Source: Casuarius casuarius
Lineage: Eukaryota; Chordata; Aves; Casuariiformes; Casuariidae
DNA: 64,000 nucleotides
Direction: 5' to 3'
NCBI GenBank assembly: GCA_003342895.1
Contig: PTFA01000086.1
Coordinates: 1,076,939 to 1,140,938 of the forward strand
In this document: in pieces, positions 46,116 to 60,000 of the stretch
Position numbering within the stretch: position 1 is the stretch's first letter
How the letters are laid out: each line of letters opens with the position of its first letter
Made by a program: the position numbers and the translations under genes
The notes under the pieces: model-generated
The model's input: the letters and a program-made list of their open reading frames with translations, nothing else
The model's database searches: none
What the model was told of the DNA's origin: nothing

Positions 46116-49100
46116 AAATAATTATTGCCTGGCCTGTTGGAAGATCAGGGAATAAGACTGAAAAATACACTGCAGCCCTGAACATACATTTTATAAGAGC
46201 CAGGCAAAATTCTGTCTTCAAAGGATTTAGGATGTGCTCTAAATCTAGAATAGAGGGGCTGTGTTTTTCCCTTCATGAGCAGAAGCTTCCAAAGTCCCGT
46301 CTGAATGAGAAACAATGCGAAAGAACAGGTAGGTTGCTGAGCACTAGAACTAATGAATGCTGATTTCTATGGATTTGTGTTGCCTGATTAATTAATCTGA
46401 ATTCTACTAAGGTTTTCTGCCATTCGCATCTACCTCCTTCAGCAGAGAACTATCTCTTGGGTTAGGGTTAGCTGAAGTGATATATGCTGGTTCCCAGCAA
46501 TAATTCTAGCACAGAGAAGCTCCTGGAGCTTCTTGCTGTGCTTATAGAGATCTGAGTAGCCTGGCCTTTCTGAACCTCTCACAAGTCCCTGGCGATAGCA
46601 GTTTCTGAATTATGAGAATTACCTTCCTTGCCGCCCAGCAGTCTTCCTCATTCGTCCCTGCTGGCGTAGCTTCTCTAGTGTCTAATAAGATGTGAAATCC
46701 TACTACAGCTTTACTCACTTGCTCTTTTGCCTGAGGAAACTGAAATCAAACAATGGGAATTCTTAGAAGGAAACACAGGACAGATGTACATGTATAAATC
46801 TTCCACCCACTCCTAGTATGAGGATTTCCTTAGAGAACCAGACTAAAAATGAGAAAAAGTATCCTTAAGAAAACTGCCAGTGTGTGTATATGCTCTCTTC
46901 AAGAAACTGTTGCCTTGAATACAAAATGGATGTCTACCTTGAAAGCCAAAGGACTCCTTAGAGATTTGAAGGTATAGCATACAGTAGAGGAATTTGTAGT
47001 AGTTATCCAGCTCAATACAACATTCAAGCATTTTTGGCAGAATTCTGACAATTTCTGCCATAAAAGCCATTGAGAGCAGAGCAATCCTTTAGCAAATGTC
47101 AGCAGCAAAAAATATCTATTCCACTTTTTATTAAGCTACTCCGTGCTAATCTGTTTTAGATACTGGTTTCAAATCCTGTAGCCAGAGTCTTTTTTTTTTT
47201 GTTGTTGTTGAGAACAGGTTGGTTTGACGTGCCAGGTGCAGAAATGCCTTTTGCATACTCAGACACAGTCTGAATCTCTGCCAGCACTTAAAGAAGGTCC
47301 TGCTGAGACTGTGCTACAAAAAACTGCTTCTGAAGCTGGAGAGTTTCTCTTCCACAGCTCATACAGATGGTTAGGGCTCATCTACTTGACTTGTCAGCAC
47401 TAGGTACTTCCAGTTGCATGCTCACCTGGAGTTTCCCAAGGATGAGTGAAGGCTGATTGACGATCTGGCCAAAGATTGACTATACAAGGAACCGTCTTAA
47501 CAATATTACTCCATTGCCCTCTCATCTCCTCTTTTGATGTGCGTGCATTTTTTCAGGGACAGGGGTTTTCACACCAACAGGTACAGTTGGCAACAGGCAA
47601 GAAGCCTCCTTGCTATGGTGCTGGCTGCAAATTAGATGAAGATCATAGCCTCTGCACAGCCAAGGAGTCCCTTCAAAGAGACAAGGACGGCACTCCCTGT
47701 GAAGCTGGCTTAGATAAAAAAAGGCGAGGGGTCGCTACTTCAGTATGGTCTAATAATTTAATCTGTGAGGTCTTGATGAAAAAGTTTTTGGCGTTTCCTT
47801 TTCCAGTCAGGGGAGAATGATCATGGGGTTAGCTCAGAGATGTGAAAGAGGTGTGCCTCGTATTTTCTAACTGGCCCATTTGCTATCTACATGACACTGG
47901 CCAAACCATGAAGGATAGGACCTTTTTGCAGCTCTGAGGCTTAAAATCTGTGGTTCTGCATACAGATCAGATAGTTTGTCACACAGATATAGCTGCCAAC
48001 CCAATAACTCTCACTCGCAGTGAATATGCTAGACTTTACTAAAAGAGTCACAGAAACAGTTATACGGTTTCACAATTTAATACATGAAACTGAGGCATTC
48101 TAAGTAGTCAATACACAGAATGTTTTTCGAAAGTGTCAGCCCCGAGCAATAATTTTGGAAATAAATGTAAAAAATCTTTAGCTTCTGTCAGACTAAACTA
48201 GTTTACAATGTGACACCAGACATTTCTCAAATATGCCAAAAATGCCAACTGTTACACAATTTGACTACTTGTAATTACTTATGATATTTTGCAAAATCAA
48301 GGATTCATCCTTGATACAAGGATGATATCCATCAAAAAAAACCCAACAACGAAACATCCATTTGCTGGATGTAGTAGTCCTCAAGCACTGTTTGTTAAGC
48401 ACTGAACAAATACCCCAGATTTGAAACAACCAGCCAAGAACAGACATTCCTAAATGATGGTACTTTTGGGGAAAGGAACTTTCCACCATAACTGTATTAA
48501 AATATTTTTTATTTACATAAATTTTTCATTTCAATGTTAACACCTATTATATTTGGAAGAGCATGATGTATTGCCAAGACCTGTGTGCATCCCCAGTCTT
48601 CCCTTGCTGTGTAGAGTGAGATGTGGTAGTAGACATGGGCCACAGAGTTTGCATCTAATCATAGTCTGCATCTGTGATATGCTTACTGCACACATGTAGT
48701 TAAAAAACTGGTTATAATTAATGATGTGTTCTGTATACGTGATTTGTAGCCCAACTCAAGGGAACTGTGCATATTCAAAAAGCTAGTTATTTCATATTTT
48801 TGTCATGTTTAGTGCTTACTTTGGAATAGAGAGCCAGTATGTCAGTGTATTTATTTATCCAAAGGTGTGTGTAAGCACCTTGTGCAGGGATGCTTGATCT
48901 GCAAGTTCCTCTGCAGGTCAAGGGCCGTTCTCACGCTTGGTCTGCAGCATGTGATGGCATGCAGGACTATGCTGTCCCAGAGGCTGGTAGGCAATCTTAA
49001 GTCCTGAAGGCAATCTGAAAAAATGCGCTGCATCTCGTCAGCTCTTGGCCTATTGCTATACGTGTGCCCGTAGCATCAGGAAGGTAGGCCACCTTGATTA

Positions 49101-52100
49101 GTGGGTTTTCAGAAGTGCAAGGGTTGGGCATTCAGTGGAATTCAGCGAGAATTAAGTTCCTAGTCTGCACGTAGCCAATTTTTGCCCATCTCAATATTTT
49201 TATAGTTAGAGACCTAAATGCTTTTGGGCCGCTCAGTCCTGTTCTTCCTTCAGAATAAGTCACTTTTTCCTGCAAAACAGAGAAAATTGGATTTTATATT
49301 ACAAGCACCCAACAGACAAATACTTGAAAGGGCTCAAGTCCTATGCAAACACACACGGTGCAGACAGATCTTCAAAGAGCTTTCCAAAATCCCAAGATTA
49401 TATACCTTGGGTTTGACTCCCTCCCCCCCGTCACCTGATAAATCAGGAACCATGCCATTGAAGTCAATGAAGTAGCAATGATTTAGAACCAGCCTTAGAG
49501 GACTAAGGATTTAACACTGCGAAACAGCAAACTCTTGATGGAAAATGTATCTGGAATTTGACACAGATCCTTCTATATAACACACCATGAGAATCAAACT
49601 GTTGAGATTACATCTGTTTCTGCTTTCNTAAAGACTTGGCTATTGAACTGTATAAGTGGTGGTGATCAGTAGATGTCCCAGAAGACACCAGCAGTATAGT
49701 TTTAAAGATGTTTTGGAGATCAGCTCATGTTTGGCTTTCTTTTTTCCACAGACTTGAAAGATCTAGGTCTGATCAAGTAAAACTAACATGTTAAAATGAT
49801 CCTTCAAATGAAGTCAGTGTCTCATTCCCTGAATTTTTATGCAAGAAGATGGAGTAGAAAGATGAAGGCGGTCAGGAATTTTCAATTAGAATGGTGACTT
49901 AAAAGAAGCAACATTTTCTGTGAGAAAATACCATTTTCATCAAAAAAGTTCAAATGATGCATCTGGCGCTCTTCCAGTAAAAGGGGGACAGCAGCCAAAA
50001 TGTCCATTTTACGTCTCCTGAAAGTTATGTCTGTTTTGTTTCTATTTCCTGGAAAATTAGAGAGAATTTTGTTTGTTTGGGAAGGCGTTGCTGTGTGTTT
50101 TGTTGTGGTTGGTTGTTTTCAATCCCACACTAAAAATGAGATTAAAAACAGTGTTTTCTGGACATCACTATCAGCTGACTTTCTTATGTGTCTTATTTAT
50201 TTTCTGATCCTATATTCTTTCTTTTATTGCCAATATATACACTTCCATTACTGCTGAATACAAACTAAATGAAAGTCTGTGGTCCATTGTACATTCCCTT
50301 TTCATTGCCTAGGAAACCATGAAAGATTAGCAAGGCAAACTTGTGAAGACACATAATATCCATCATCTGTGTGGCTGTATGAATATGTATCTCAGGTAGT
50401 AATACTGCTATGACAGTAAGACAGCAGATTTTTGTGCCTAAGGCACAAACACATCCTTTGTGAAACCGCAAAACAGAACGGTTCAGGGGAAAGGGCCTTG
50501 GATTTGGTCTTGATTCCCAGCCTTGCTCCTACTGTGTTGGCTGTGGCAAGGCTCTGCATCACCCCATATATGACCTCCTTCCCTAGCTTTCCTTTTGTTT
50601 ATCAGGCTTTACGTGTAAGCGCTGCCTCTTGTCCTGTGTCTGCTCTCCCCTAGTGCACACTGTCCTCCAGACAGCACTGTAGTTAATACTGGAGCATAAT
50701 ATTGTGCTATACCAAACCAAGCATGCTTTGTCCCTCCTGCTTTTTCTTAAAATCTTCCTTCCCATTGCAGCCAGCAGCTCATATAAATCACAGCCCATCT
50801 GTCGCAACAAAGCCGCCCAGTCGCACTGAGCTCCTGCAGCAGGTGACCCCTGCCTTTGCTGCGCAGCGGGTTAGACCCGCCAGCGGTCTGTCCCAGAACA
50901 ATATTTCCTGGGTCAACTCAGCCCTGGCTATACTGAAACATGCCATGGGAGCCATAAAAATCTCATAAGTTGCAATATCTTCTGTCTTAAGTGTAGGAAT
51001 GTGTTAGAACTACCACAAATGCCTAGGGCAACGAATCCTGAGCTTTTAGCAGCTCCCATTGTATTGATCTCTTATATTCCCTTTTTGCAAGCCAAATATT
51101 TGATGGAATTATAGTTCTAGCATCATGAAAGGGAATGGTTAGCTGTTACTTTTTCAGTGTTTCCCAGCCTGGGGCATCTGTCTTTGCAGATGACAGCAAT
51201 AGCAGAAAGCACTCTCATCCCAGTAACCTGAAGTGTTTTGGATCTCAGACACATTACAGATTTACATTTACACTTTGTTGGTACCCTGGATGAAAAGAAC
51301 TGCAAACTCATCACTATAAAGAGATATGCAAATCCCCTTTTTGTTTTCAAAGAAACCATTTAATTGTCTATTTTTCATTCTCAGTTTTTTCCCAGTAGTT
51401 TCATTAGCTGATATGACAAAATGCCAGCTCATCTCATATTTAAATACAGGACCAATTTGAAATAATATATCTTTACTTTGGGAGCAAATTCGTCTGTTAT
51501 TATTATGCTATGGAGAATATCTGAAAGAAAGAACTTAAGCCCTTTTCTCCTAGTTGCACTGTATTGTAGAAACACAGGCAAGGTTGACTGAAATTTTGTA
51601 TTTTCTGCAGTAAAAAAACCTGTTTTGGTGGGATTTCTTTGTTTTGTTTTGTATTTTCTGTGACTGTCAATGTTATAAAACAAGCAATGATCAGAAGAAG
51701 TTGAGAGAACACTATGAAATCTAGCAGCAAAACTTACCCCAAGTGCCTAAGTCACTTGACTGCTTCAATGATCTGCTTGAAAAATAGATGCATCTTAAAA
51801 TTTAAATTCTAGGCCTCAGTCCCCTATAGCTTGTAGGAAAACATCTCCTCCCAGTTTGACTCCACAGCCAAGGAAGCCCTCTCAGAGTTCCTACTTGCCA
51901 CAATAAGCAGGTGTTAATCTTTCCTTTCAAAATAACTGTTTCGGATCAGCCAACAGTTCAGTCTCCGATCTAGACTCCCATATATTACTCTATAAAGTTG
52001 ATCCTGCATCTCAAGTAACTCAGTCCTCATGTCAACACTGTTTTTTTGTCCACACAACTGACTGTGGCTGCAAAAAAGTTCTACTTGCTGTCTCCACACA

Positions 52101-53712
52101 ATGGGATTGTTAGTATTTGGGCTTAAAAACAGATGTTGGCTTCTGGTTCTCAACTCATGCGGGAGAGTAGGTGAACGCACTCAATTACCCAGGGGAGCCT
52201 GCAGCTCACAGCAGCTGCTTACAAATTCTCTGCTTTTTCCCAGCCTCGTTCCCTGTGTATTCTCCTTCCGGAACACATAAAAAATCTGTGGGAAGCCCTG
52301 TTGTGGTTTTGAGAGGTTTTTGGATCCTCCATTGTTGGAAGTGCTTAATTCACTTACTTACACTCCCAACTTTAAATATTTTCTCTCTTTAACAACTCCT
52401 ACAAATATAGGAGGTGTGGATCATTGTGCTTCTCCCTGCAGAAACACCTTCCCTTCCCATCTGCAGGTACTACTGTCTTTTAATGTAAGTCTCCCCCTTT
52501 CATGCATGCACAAAAAGGAAAAAGAAAATGTAATTACATACATTGCTACTGATATTTCCATTGAAGTAATGGATTTTTTGCTATTAATAGACAATAAATG
52601 AACACAGCGACAATGGATCTCATCTGAATTTTCACTTGCACTAAACTGATAAAAGCAAATTCCAATTCCTTTACTATTTTTATCAGATACTGTCAGTGTA
52701 AGTGACTCATATGGTGGATAATGGTCTGCCATGCCTACTGCAAGATTAATGCCTTAGTGAAGTCCAAGAATTTATAGAGAACATATCTGTGATGTCTGAA
52801 GCCTGGTTTTATTCTTAAAATGGTGCACAGAGAGATATATTTTCCAGATTTATTCATAGTTCCACTATTATAGAAGTACTTAATAATTTATTTCAAAAAA
52901 GTTAAAAAGGAGTCTGGCAAGTAAACTGGAAACCTGTGTCCTTTCTGCCTTGCTATAAAATTCATCTTGGGACAGAAGGCCCACGAAACAGCCACAGGAA
53001 TCACTTAAACTCTGCTTAAGTCCCTGGAGCAGCAGGAGTGATGGTCTCAGTGTGGCGGCACTGCATTTCCTTTCAGTAAGAGGGTTCCCAGCCCTGGCCT
53101 ACAGCCTACATAAGTCCATAAAAGTCCCATTAAGTGACTTCTGCAAGGAGAAGATGGCAAACTCGATCCTTTCGCGTTCCCTTCTAAGCTAAGCAGGTTT
53201 TTCCAGGGAAACCACAGATCAAACAGATATATAACAAAGCAAGTGTACTTACTGGAAAGATGTTTGCCTCGTTCTGAAAATTTCTCCCTGGATATTGCTA
53301 GGCTAGTTCACCTGGGAGCTGGAGAGGAGAATTATCTGTGGAAAGTGAAATAGCTCTTTTTCCCCCATCAGAACATGTTGATTCATTGAAATAGGAATGC
53401 TTTTTAAGTTCAAAGTGAAATTTCTAATCAGAACGTGAGAGAGAAGGACCTTACATAAGACATGGAAAATCAGAGGCCATATTCCAGCCTGTCTGAGTAT
53501 GTCCAGATAAATGTCCTAATTACACAGCTATGGGTATCTGGGGCAGATCTCACATCCTTTTCTGAAAAATTTCAAAAGATCTGAGTTTCATTCTCCTACC
53601 GAACAAAAAAAGCCTACTTCAAAACTCCAAATATTCAACAAACCATGTATTCCCAGACAGGTGTAGTGTCTGAAACCAGGGAGATTCAATTTATTCTCCT
53701 TGTTCCAGGAGC

Positions 53713-53752
53713 ATTTTAAAATACCTACCACTTCTGGTAGGTATTTTAAAAT
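53713..53752. repeat. Perfect 18-bp inverted repeat (hairpin)
   Basis: Left arm ATTTTAAAATACCTACCA (53713-53730) is the exact reverse complement of the right arm (53735-53752), separated by CTTC. No mismatch occurs in 18 pairs, and pairing stops at the next base on each side. It could be the remains of a palindromic transposon end, a cruciform, or an RNA hairpin if transcribed. No T-tract or promoter marks it as a terminator. Confidence 0.97.
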
Positions 53753-53914
53753 ATAATCTCATCAGCTCCAAAGATAAACACCACCCATCCCAACCCCCAC
53801 ATGCACATCTGCACTTTTCATGGCAAAGGTGCTATTTCATTTGAATTTCAGCTTGCCAAATCCTGATGGAAAGACAAGATTTCACCCTGGAAACCCCCAT
53901 ATTTAGATAACACA

Positions 53915-54000
53915 GACCTGATCTTCAAAAGCATTTGGTGATAAAATTTATTTTAAAGTCAATGGCAGTTTCATTGTCTACATACAGATTTAGCCCCAAA
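53915..54000. repeat. Old interspersed repeat fossil
   Basis: CCTGATCTTCAAAAGCATTT, then AAAGTCAATGGCAGTTTC and CAGATTTAGCCCC, follow the order of phrases seen in many old sauropsid repeat remnants. The family name is not known to me, and the copy is diverged. Confidence 0.4.
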
Positions 54001-57000
54001 GGATATATCAGACACCGGTTTGTTGCTGCTGTTGCTCATTGGCCTAGCTGTAACACTTTGCTTGTTTTCATGCCATTGATAATTACCAAGTAATGTCTTT
54101 TTAGACTAGTTTAGGCTATGGCTAAGGGAAGACTAAGAAAAGAGTGCAAAAATTCTTATGGGAGCTATAAAATCACAGGCAGTAACATTTGTGGAGAGAT
54201 CTAATGGAATATAGCACATGCAGTGCAATAAAAATACAATGACTGTAGTAACATGACGACAAACTATGGTAAATCACTGGAAGGATTTGAGGGAAAGCCC
54301 CTGCCTTTGTGTGAGGCAGGTATAAAACAGGCAGTTTTGCACAACTGAACATTATTCTTATCTAATCTATGGTACATCATGGTTTAGGTCTCGCTTCATC
54401 AAGTCGCTGAAGAAGGTGAACATGCCAATCATGTAACCACACACTTTGTTGAATGAAAGCCTGACCTTCTGTAACCTGGTAGTTTTGTAACTTCTTTCGA
54501 CCCAGGAATGTTATTATTGGTTTGTGATGCAGTCTCAAACATTTTAAATGTCCTCTTTGGTGTTTGTTCTGCCTTTAATTCAACAGCTGCATTTCCCATT
54601 GTCATTACCTCAAGTGCCTTTCACAATGTCCTTAACCTTGGGCGCAGATCACCGTCAAAAAAAGGTATTTCTGTTAAACTGCTTTGTCACTAAAAAGAAA
54701 TGTGCAGCTGTTTTCATAAGTATCTGTACCACATTATTACTGACTGGGACTGACAAGAATTCCTTTTTCTGGTAATTTAGAGCACGGAAACATAGTTTAT
54801 ATGAATTATGGGGAGTAGTAACATGATCCCAGTTTGACCCAAACAATCTGGCATTTGACCTGAACACCTTTCTGAAATATATTCTTTAATTCTGGGGGAG
54901 GGGAGCTGTTTCAGGACTGGCATGCATTGAAATTCACAGCTCATCACCGATAATGTAATCATGGCACTGCATTAATTGATCTTACTCAAGCTGACTGGTG
55001 CATGTCATGTTGGCTCTCCCAGAGCTAAAGTAGACAGTAGGATGGTCCTTGATATATTATTTAGGGCAGCAGAATTCACTTCTGACAATACAAGTTTTTA
55101 TTCTACCCAAGTTTCCTAAGCTCCTGTTTGGAAGATATTCAACAATAAGGAAAAGCTTTGATCTCTTTTCTCATGAATGATGGAAGAATTCTTAGATTTA
55201 TTGCCTAAAATTTCCACTTTATTAAGCTGTCAAGTTTTGCTTGGTGGCCTACTACAGAGTGAAATACTAAATTTGATTTAAAGGTCAGAGGAGATATGTG
55301 GCACCTACAATCTGCCTTTGAATTGTTTTTGTAACACTAAATAGAGTTTACAAGGAGACAAAATTGGAACTGGTCAGCATAAGTCATTCCAATCACAGTG
55401 TCTTTCAAAAGACAGCTCTACTTTTAACTACACTAAAAGATACAGGAAATAGATACATCAGCGTGTTACTCTGGGATTTATGAAACTCCAAGGAAAATTC
55501 TGTGACTATAACTGTAAGAAGTATTCAAGGGAAAACCATCAGGAAAATAATGCTGTTTTTAATCTTAACACAGCAACCACAATTATAAGAAACCTTAATT
55601 TGGGGAGACATTTTAATCTGAATTTACCAAAGGTCTAAAGAAAATTGCAACAATAAGCTTTGGCCACCTTCCCAAAAGACCTTATTATTATCTCTACATC
55701 TCTACGTGTTTTAATTCACAACCTAAATAAGGCCCCAGAAAACATTACTTTCTTTTAAAATAATTTTACAACTGCAGCCAAATATATAATCATTTTAATT
55801 AAATACACCAAGTATAACAAGGGCCAAGATATAAATTTCTAGGAGACTGAAGCCTAATTTAATTTCCACATTTAATATATAAAACTCTTGACATATAAGA
55901 ACTCCTAATATCCTCATTTGCCTCTTAGTGCAGTCCTTTATCATGTACATTTCATTAGTCACATAGATAAAAGAAAACAATTACAAACTAACTGTTAAGT
56001 CTATATGAGACATTGCTTGGTAATAAAATTTGGTATTATATTAAGTGGAAATTTGTATTTCGGAAAAAAAGAGGCAATTTCCCTCTGCCTCATTAAAGAA
56101 AATGGAATTTCCCTCAGCATCTAATTCTCTAACGGTATCAGACTTTGGTTTCTGATTTTCTTGCTTGGAAATGTAAAAGAGAGTAGGTCTTCCCTTGATT
56201 AAGAATTTTGTAAAAGATCTAAACCTTCCAATAAATTACTCTGTCACATTGTTCCTCTGTATATAGAAAAGGAACTTAAATAACACCAAAGACTGAACCA
56301 AATGAAAATATTGACATTCATCTGAGCAAGTAGCTAGGAAGCAAACCTATCCTAAACTTGCTAATTCCACACCCTGACAGAGAGGCAGTGAAACACAAAG
56401 CACCTTGAGTTCACTGCTTGGTAGCACATTGCTTGGGTTCAGCATAATCCAAGATTAGAGTTAGCAGAAATAAAGTAAGGTCCTTCTCTAATTTTTGTCC
56501 CGACAGTTGCCATTTGGGCTGTGTATAAAATACTCCATTTTGGAAGGTTGACACATACCCTCTCTCCAACTATTTCATACAGCTTTTAATAAAAAAATGC
56601 CTCTTACTGGATTTTTTGGTCTTTCTTCTCATATTAAGGGTCACTGTGATTTAAAAATACAGTTTGAAGAGAGAAAGTGGCCATAGTTCCCAAGTTTCAG
56701 CTTTTGACTTTTTCTTTGAGGATTCATGTAAAGCCCTTTAAGTGAAAGCAAACCTAAGCCTTTGATCCAAAAAGGATCTGAGTATAGTTCTAGTTCAGGT
56801 CTGTTCAAGAAATTTGACATTTCGGAGATAAAGCCAGATAAAATTTATGAATTCCTTAAACCAAATAGTTTTTGCTTTCTTTCTCTGTTTTCTAGAGGTC
56901 TTTCAAAGACTACCTAACAGATTAAGACAAGAACTGAGATATCTGAAGCAGTTCAGAAATTCTGTGTTGAATGGCTTGGTCTGGAAATATGATTTTTGCA

Positions 57001-60000
57001 TCGACTCTGGTTGTTAGATATGTGTTAGATCCTAACCATGGAGGGAGGTGTGGGGAAAAGGCCGCAATACTTTCTGATCCTGCTCTCTGCAAATGCGCTG
57101 CCCACAGACCTTCCCTTTCTATTGATTTAGACAGTGAGAAACAGCACCATCTTGGGCTTTCCTTCTTGGCCTTTCTACAGTTTCTCCCAAACTCCACTTT
57201 GGGCTCCTATCCACATGGCGTGGGTAGGAAGCAAGTTCTGGTTTGGGCAAAGGCTTGGATTTGCACCGAGAATACAAAACATATGTGCCTAAGATGAAGT
57301 ATTACCTAAGCAAGTGCTGTCTGGGAAAGAGGGAAATTCTGCTGTCTACTGCATGAGTTTTCCAAGCCATTCCAGGTTTTTGGCACAGAATTGTTGTGTT
57401 GTAAAAAAAGAAAGCACCAAACGTAGCTTCTCTGAAGGTGCCATTGCCACTGAAGGAGCTCACCCTCGTCAGTCAGTGTGACCGAAGTGGCTTCCTGCAC
57501 GTATCAAAGCCAAGAGGCCTTGCAATTGGGTTAAAATATCTCCAGTTCTATTTGCAGATGTGACCTGATAATCATTACCTGTCAGTACAAAGATTTTCGC
57601 TACTTCGCTTATCAAGTAAGCTACACGGAAATGGACCACTCAAGACTGATATGAGAGCTCTCAGAAGCAAAACAAAGTTCAAATGAAGTACTGGGAAACT
57701 TGGACAAGACAGGGACATGACCCATATTTTGGGACATGTCAGGGATTGGACATAACAGTAAAATAGGAAAACTGTGACTACTTAAAGCTGAAGCTGTTAA
57801 TCTGATCAAAGAGCTACACAATTTTTGGCCAACCACAGTAGTTTTAGTTTGCAGTAGAAATGAACCTATATCAAAATCAGTGTTTCTGAACTGGGAGAAG
57901 AGATGATCAGAAGTGGCCCCATTTCAAGGTCTCAGTAATGGAGCATCTAACATACCATTATGCCGACTTTTGAAAAGGAACCCACAGAAAGTGATATGTT
58001 GTACTCTGGGCATGGAGAATAGGTTAGAACTGAAGAAGAGTACCGAAACAAGTGCACAGCAATAGTGAAGCCTGGATTTGAGTGTTCATTTGGTAATGGC
58101 ACAAGAGAACCTTTTAGTGTATTTTGCTGTACTTATGCTGCCAAACTCTTTCCAAAATCTCTTAAAATTGAGGCTGATTTCTGGACTGGGATCAAAGATA
58201 TATTAGCATATCAAGTCCCAAAAATATTTCTAGGAAGACTTTCTAAAGTGCTAAGCTAAATGCTTATCATGTATCAGGCTACATTTCTTATATAGAGAAG
58301 AATTCTGTTAACAGATGCTATTTTAGAAATGCTCTGAAGGCTACACAAAGATGGAGAGATTTTCAGATAAAGAGGGACTTTTGATAAAGATGGGTTGGAG
58401 GGGTCTGAGCTTTTAATAGTAAGGTGGTTTTATGACAAGTATTGTAAATTGCTGAGAAAGACAAAAAATACAAATATATCCTTTTTGTGGACCACTCAGT
58501 CACTTGGGATTGTCCTCTAAAGCAGCAAATTATACATACAACATATAAAGGATCTACAAGCATTTGAAAGATACTGAGCGCCCTCAATTTCTATTGATTA
58601 CAGCTCTGCATCTTTGTAGAATATAAATGATAAATTACCTGATTCAGTAGCTTTAAACAAAAGAAGAGCCTAGATGGAAAATGTTTAGAAGGACCCATTT
58701 AATAAGATAGCACAGAAAAGATAGCAAGGCTTTCTCCATAGAAATAGTTTCGGCAATAATCGTAGAAGCATATCCATGGATTTATGAACTCTCATTATTT
58801 TGATGTATTGCTACATTTCTGCCTAAAAATAAAACTAAATGTGTTAAGTTTGGCCTGAGATGAAATACTGAGTTTCCAGTACTAAAATGTTTCAATTATT
58901 CATACTGAAAGATCGGGAAACTAGCAAGGAGATAAACATTGTTGTTCATATACTGACAAAGTGTGCCAACTGTTAGAAACATGTGTTTCTATTTCAGAAT
59001 AATCTAATTAACATTAGTATGAGTGTCAAGTCATTAACATATTCTTCCAAAAAAAGTTATCAGGCTCTGATTTAAACTTCACTTTCACTCAATTAAATGT
59101 ATAGTCAATTTTCCCATCATTCAAGTAATCCTCTCTTTAAAAAAAGAAAAAGAAAATAACAGAAAGATATAGTGATAGTCATACAGTAACTGACTGACAA
59201 CTTTAGCTATCTCTGTGATTAATCTGCTTGGATAAGCAGGAAAACATGCAGTGTGTAGATTACAAGACAAAGCTGATGGATAGCGTTTTTACTGCATAAA
59301 AGTTAGCTACAAGAAATTGGATAGTGCTTAATAGATTTGGATTTATCGAAACAGTGATGAGTAGGCATTTCCTGAATGTAACTTTTTAGGATTCGAAGCA
59401 CAGATTCCAGAGTTGATCCCATTTTTACAGACAAGAAAAATCATATACCTGTGACTAGAAAGTTCAAACTTCTCTATTTTCATTTCATTTTCAGGAGTTT
59501 TTGTCTGGAATTTTGGTTTGCAACTACCTCCAAATAAGCATCAGCACATCTGAAACAGTGGTTGCTCCAGGCACACACTCCAGAAACACCTCCACTGAAT
59601 AAATAAAATTAAATGAGATGGATTCTTGTTTAAGGTAACATTGGGTTTGTCTGTTTTCTTTTTGAGTCTTATTAATCTCAATGAGAAAAGTCTCTTCAGT
59701 GCGATGGAGCCACAGAAATTTCAGAAGCAAGATGTGGTCCTCACTCCTAAATTTAAGCCAAGGAAAGAGAAGAGCTGGCTAGACGGCAAGTAAATACTAT
59801 TTGTACTAGAAGACAATATTTTTCAAAACTTTTGAAGATTGATGTTCTCACAAGTTGAAAGACTGAAAGAAGATTGTGAGATAGCTACAGTTAATGATTA
59901 GTCAGCAAACTTCAATGATCAACAATCCAAACCTGTTAAAGAATCATTTACCTGTCTATCTCTATTTATTTATTATTGATTATCATTAATTGTAAAGACT

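Larger units (their letters stand above)
35324..53712. other. Intergenic DNA, long gene-free part
   Basis: No gene is recognisable in 18 kb. It contains the CpG-dense islet at 37441-37520, a C run at 40387-40397, a TTAATTAA direct repeat at 42686-42711, and weak MIR-like phrases near 46057-46115 and 48068-48100. Old-repeat phrases lie near 41327-41360, 49104-49165 and 49447-49480, and one N at 49628. Open frames are short and unsupported. Confidence 0.55.

Noticed and set aside
46459..46471. Telomere-like GGGTTAGGGTTAG
   Set aside because: Only two units, so it cannot be called an interstitial telomeric repeat.
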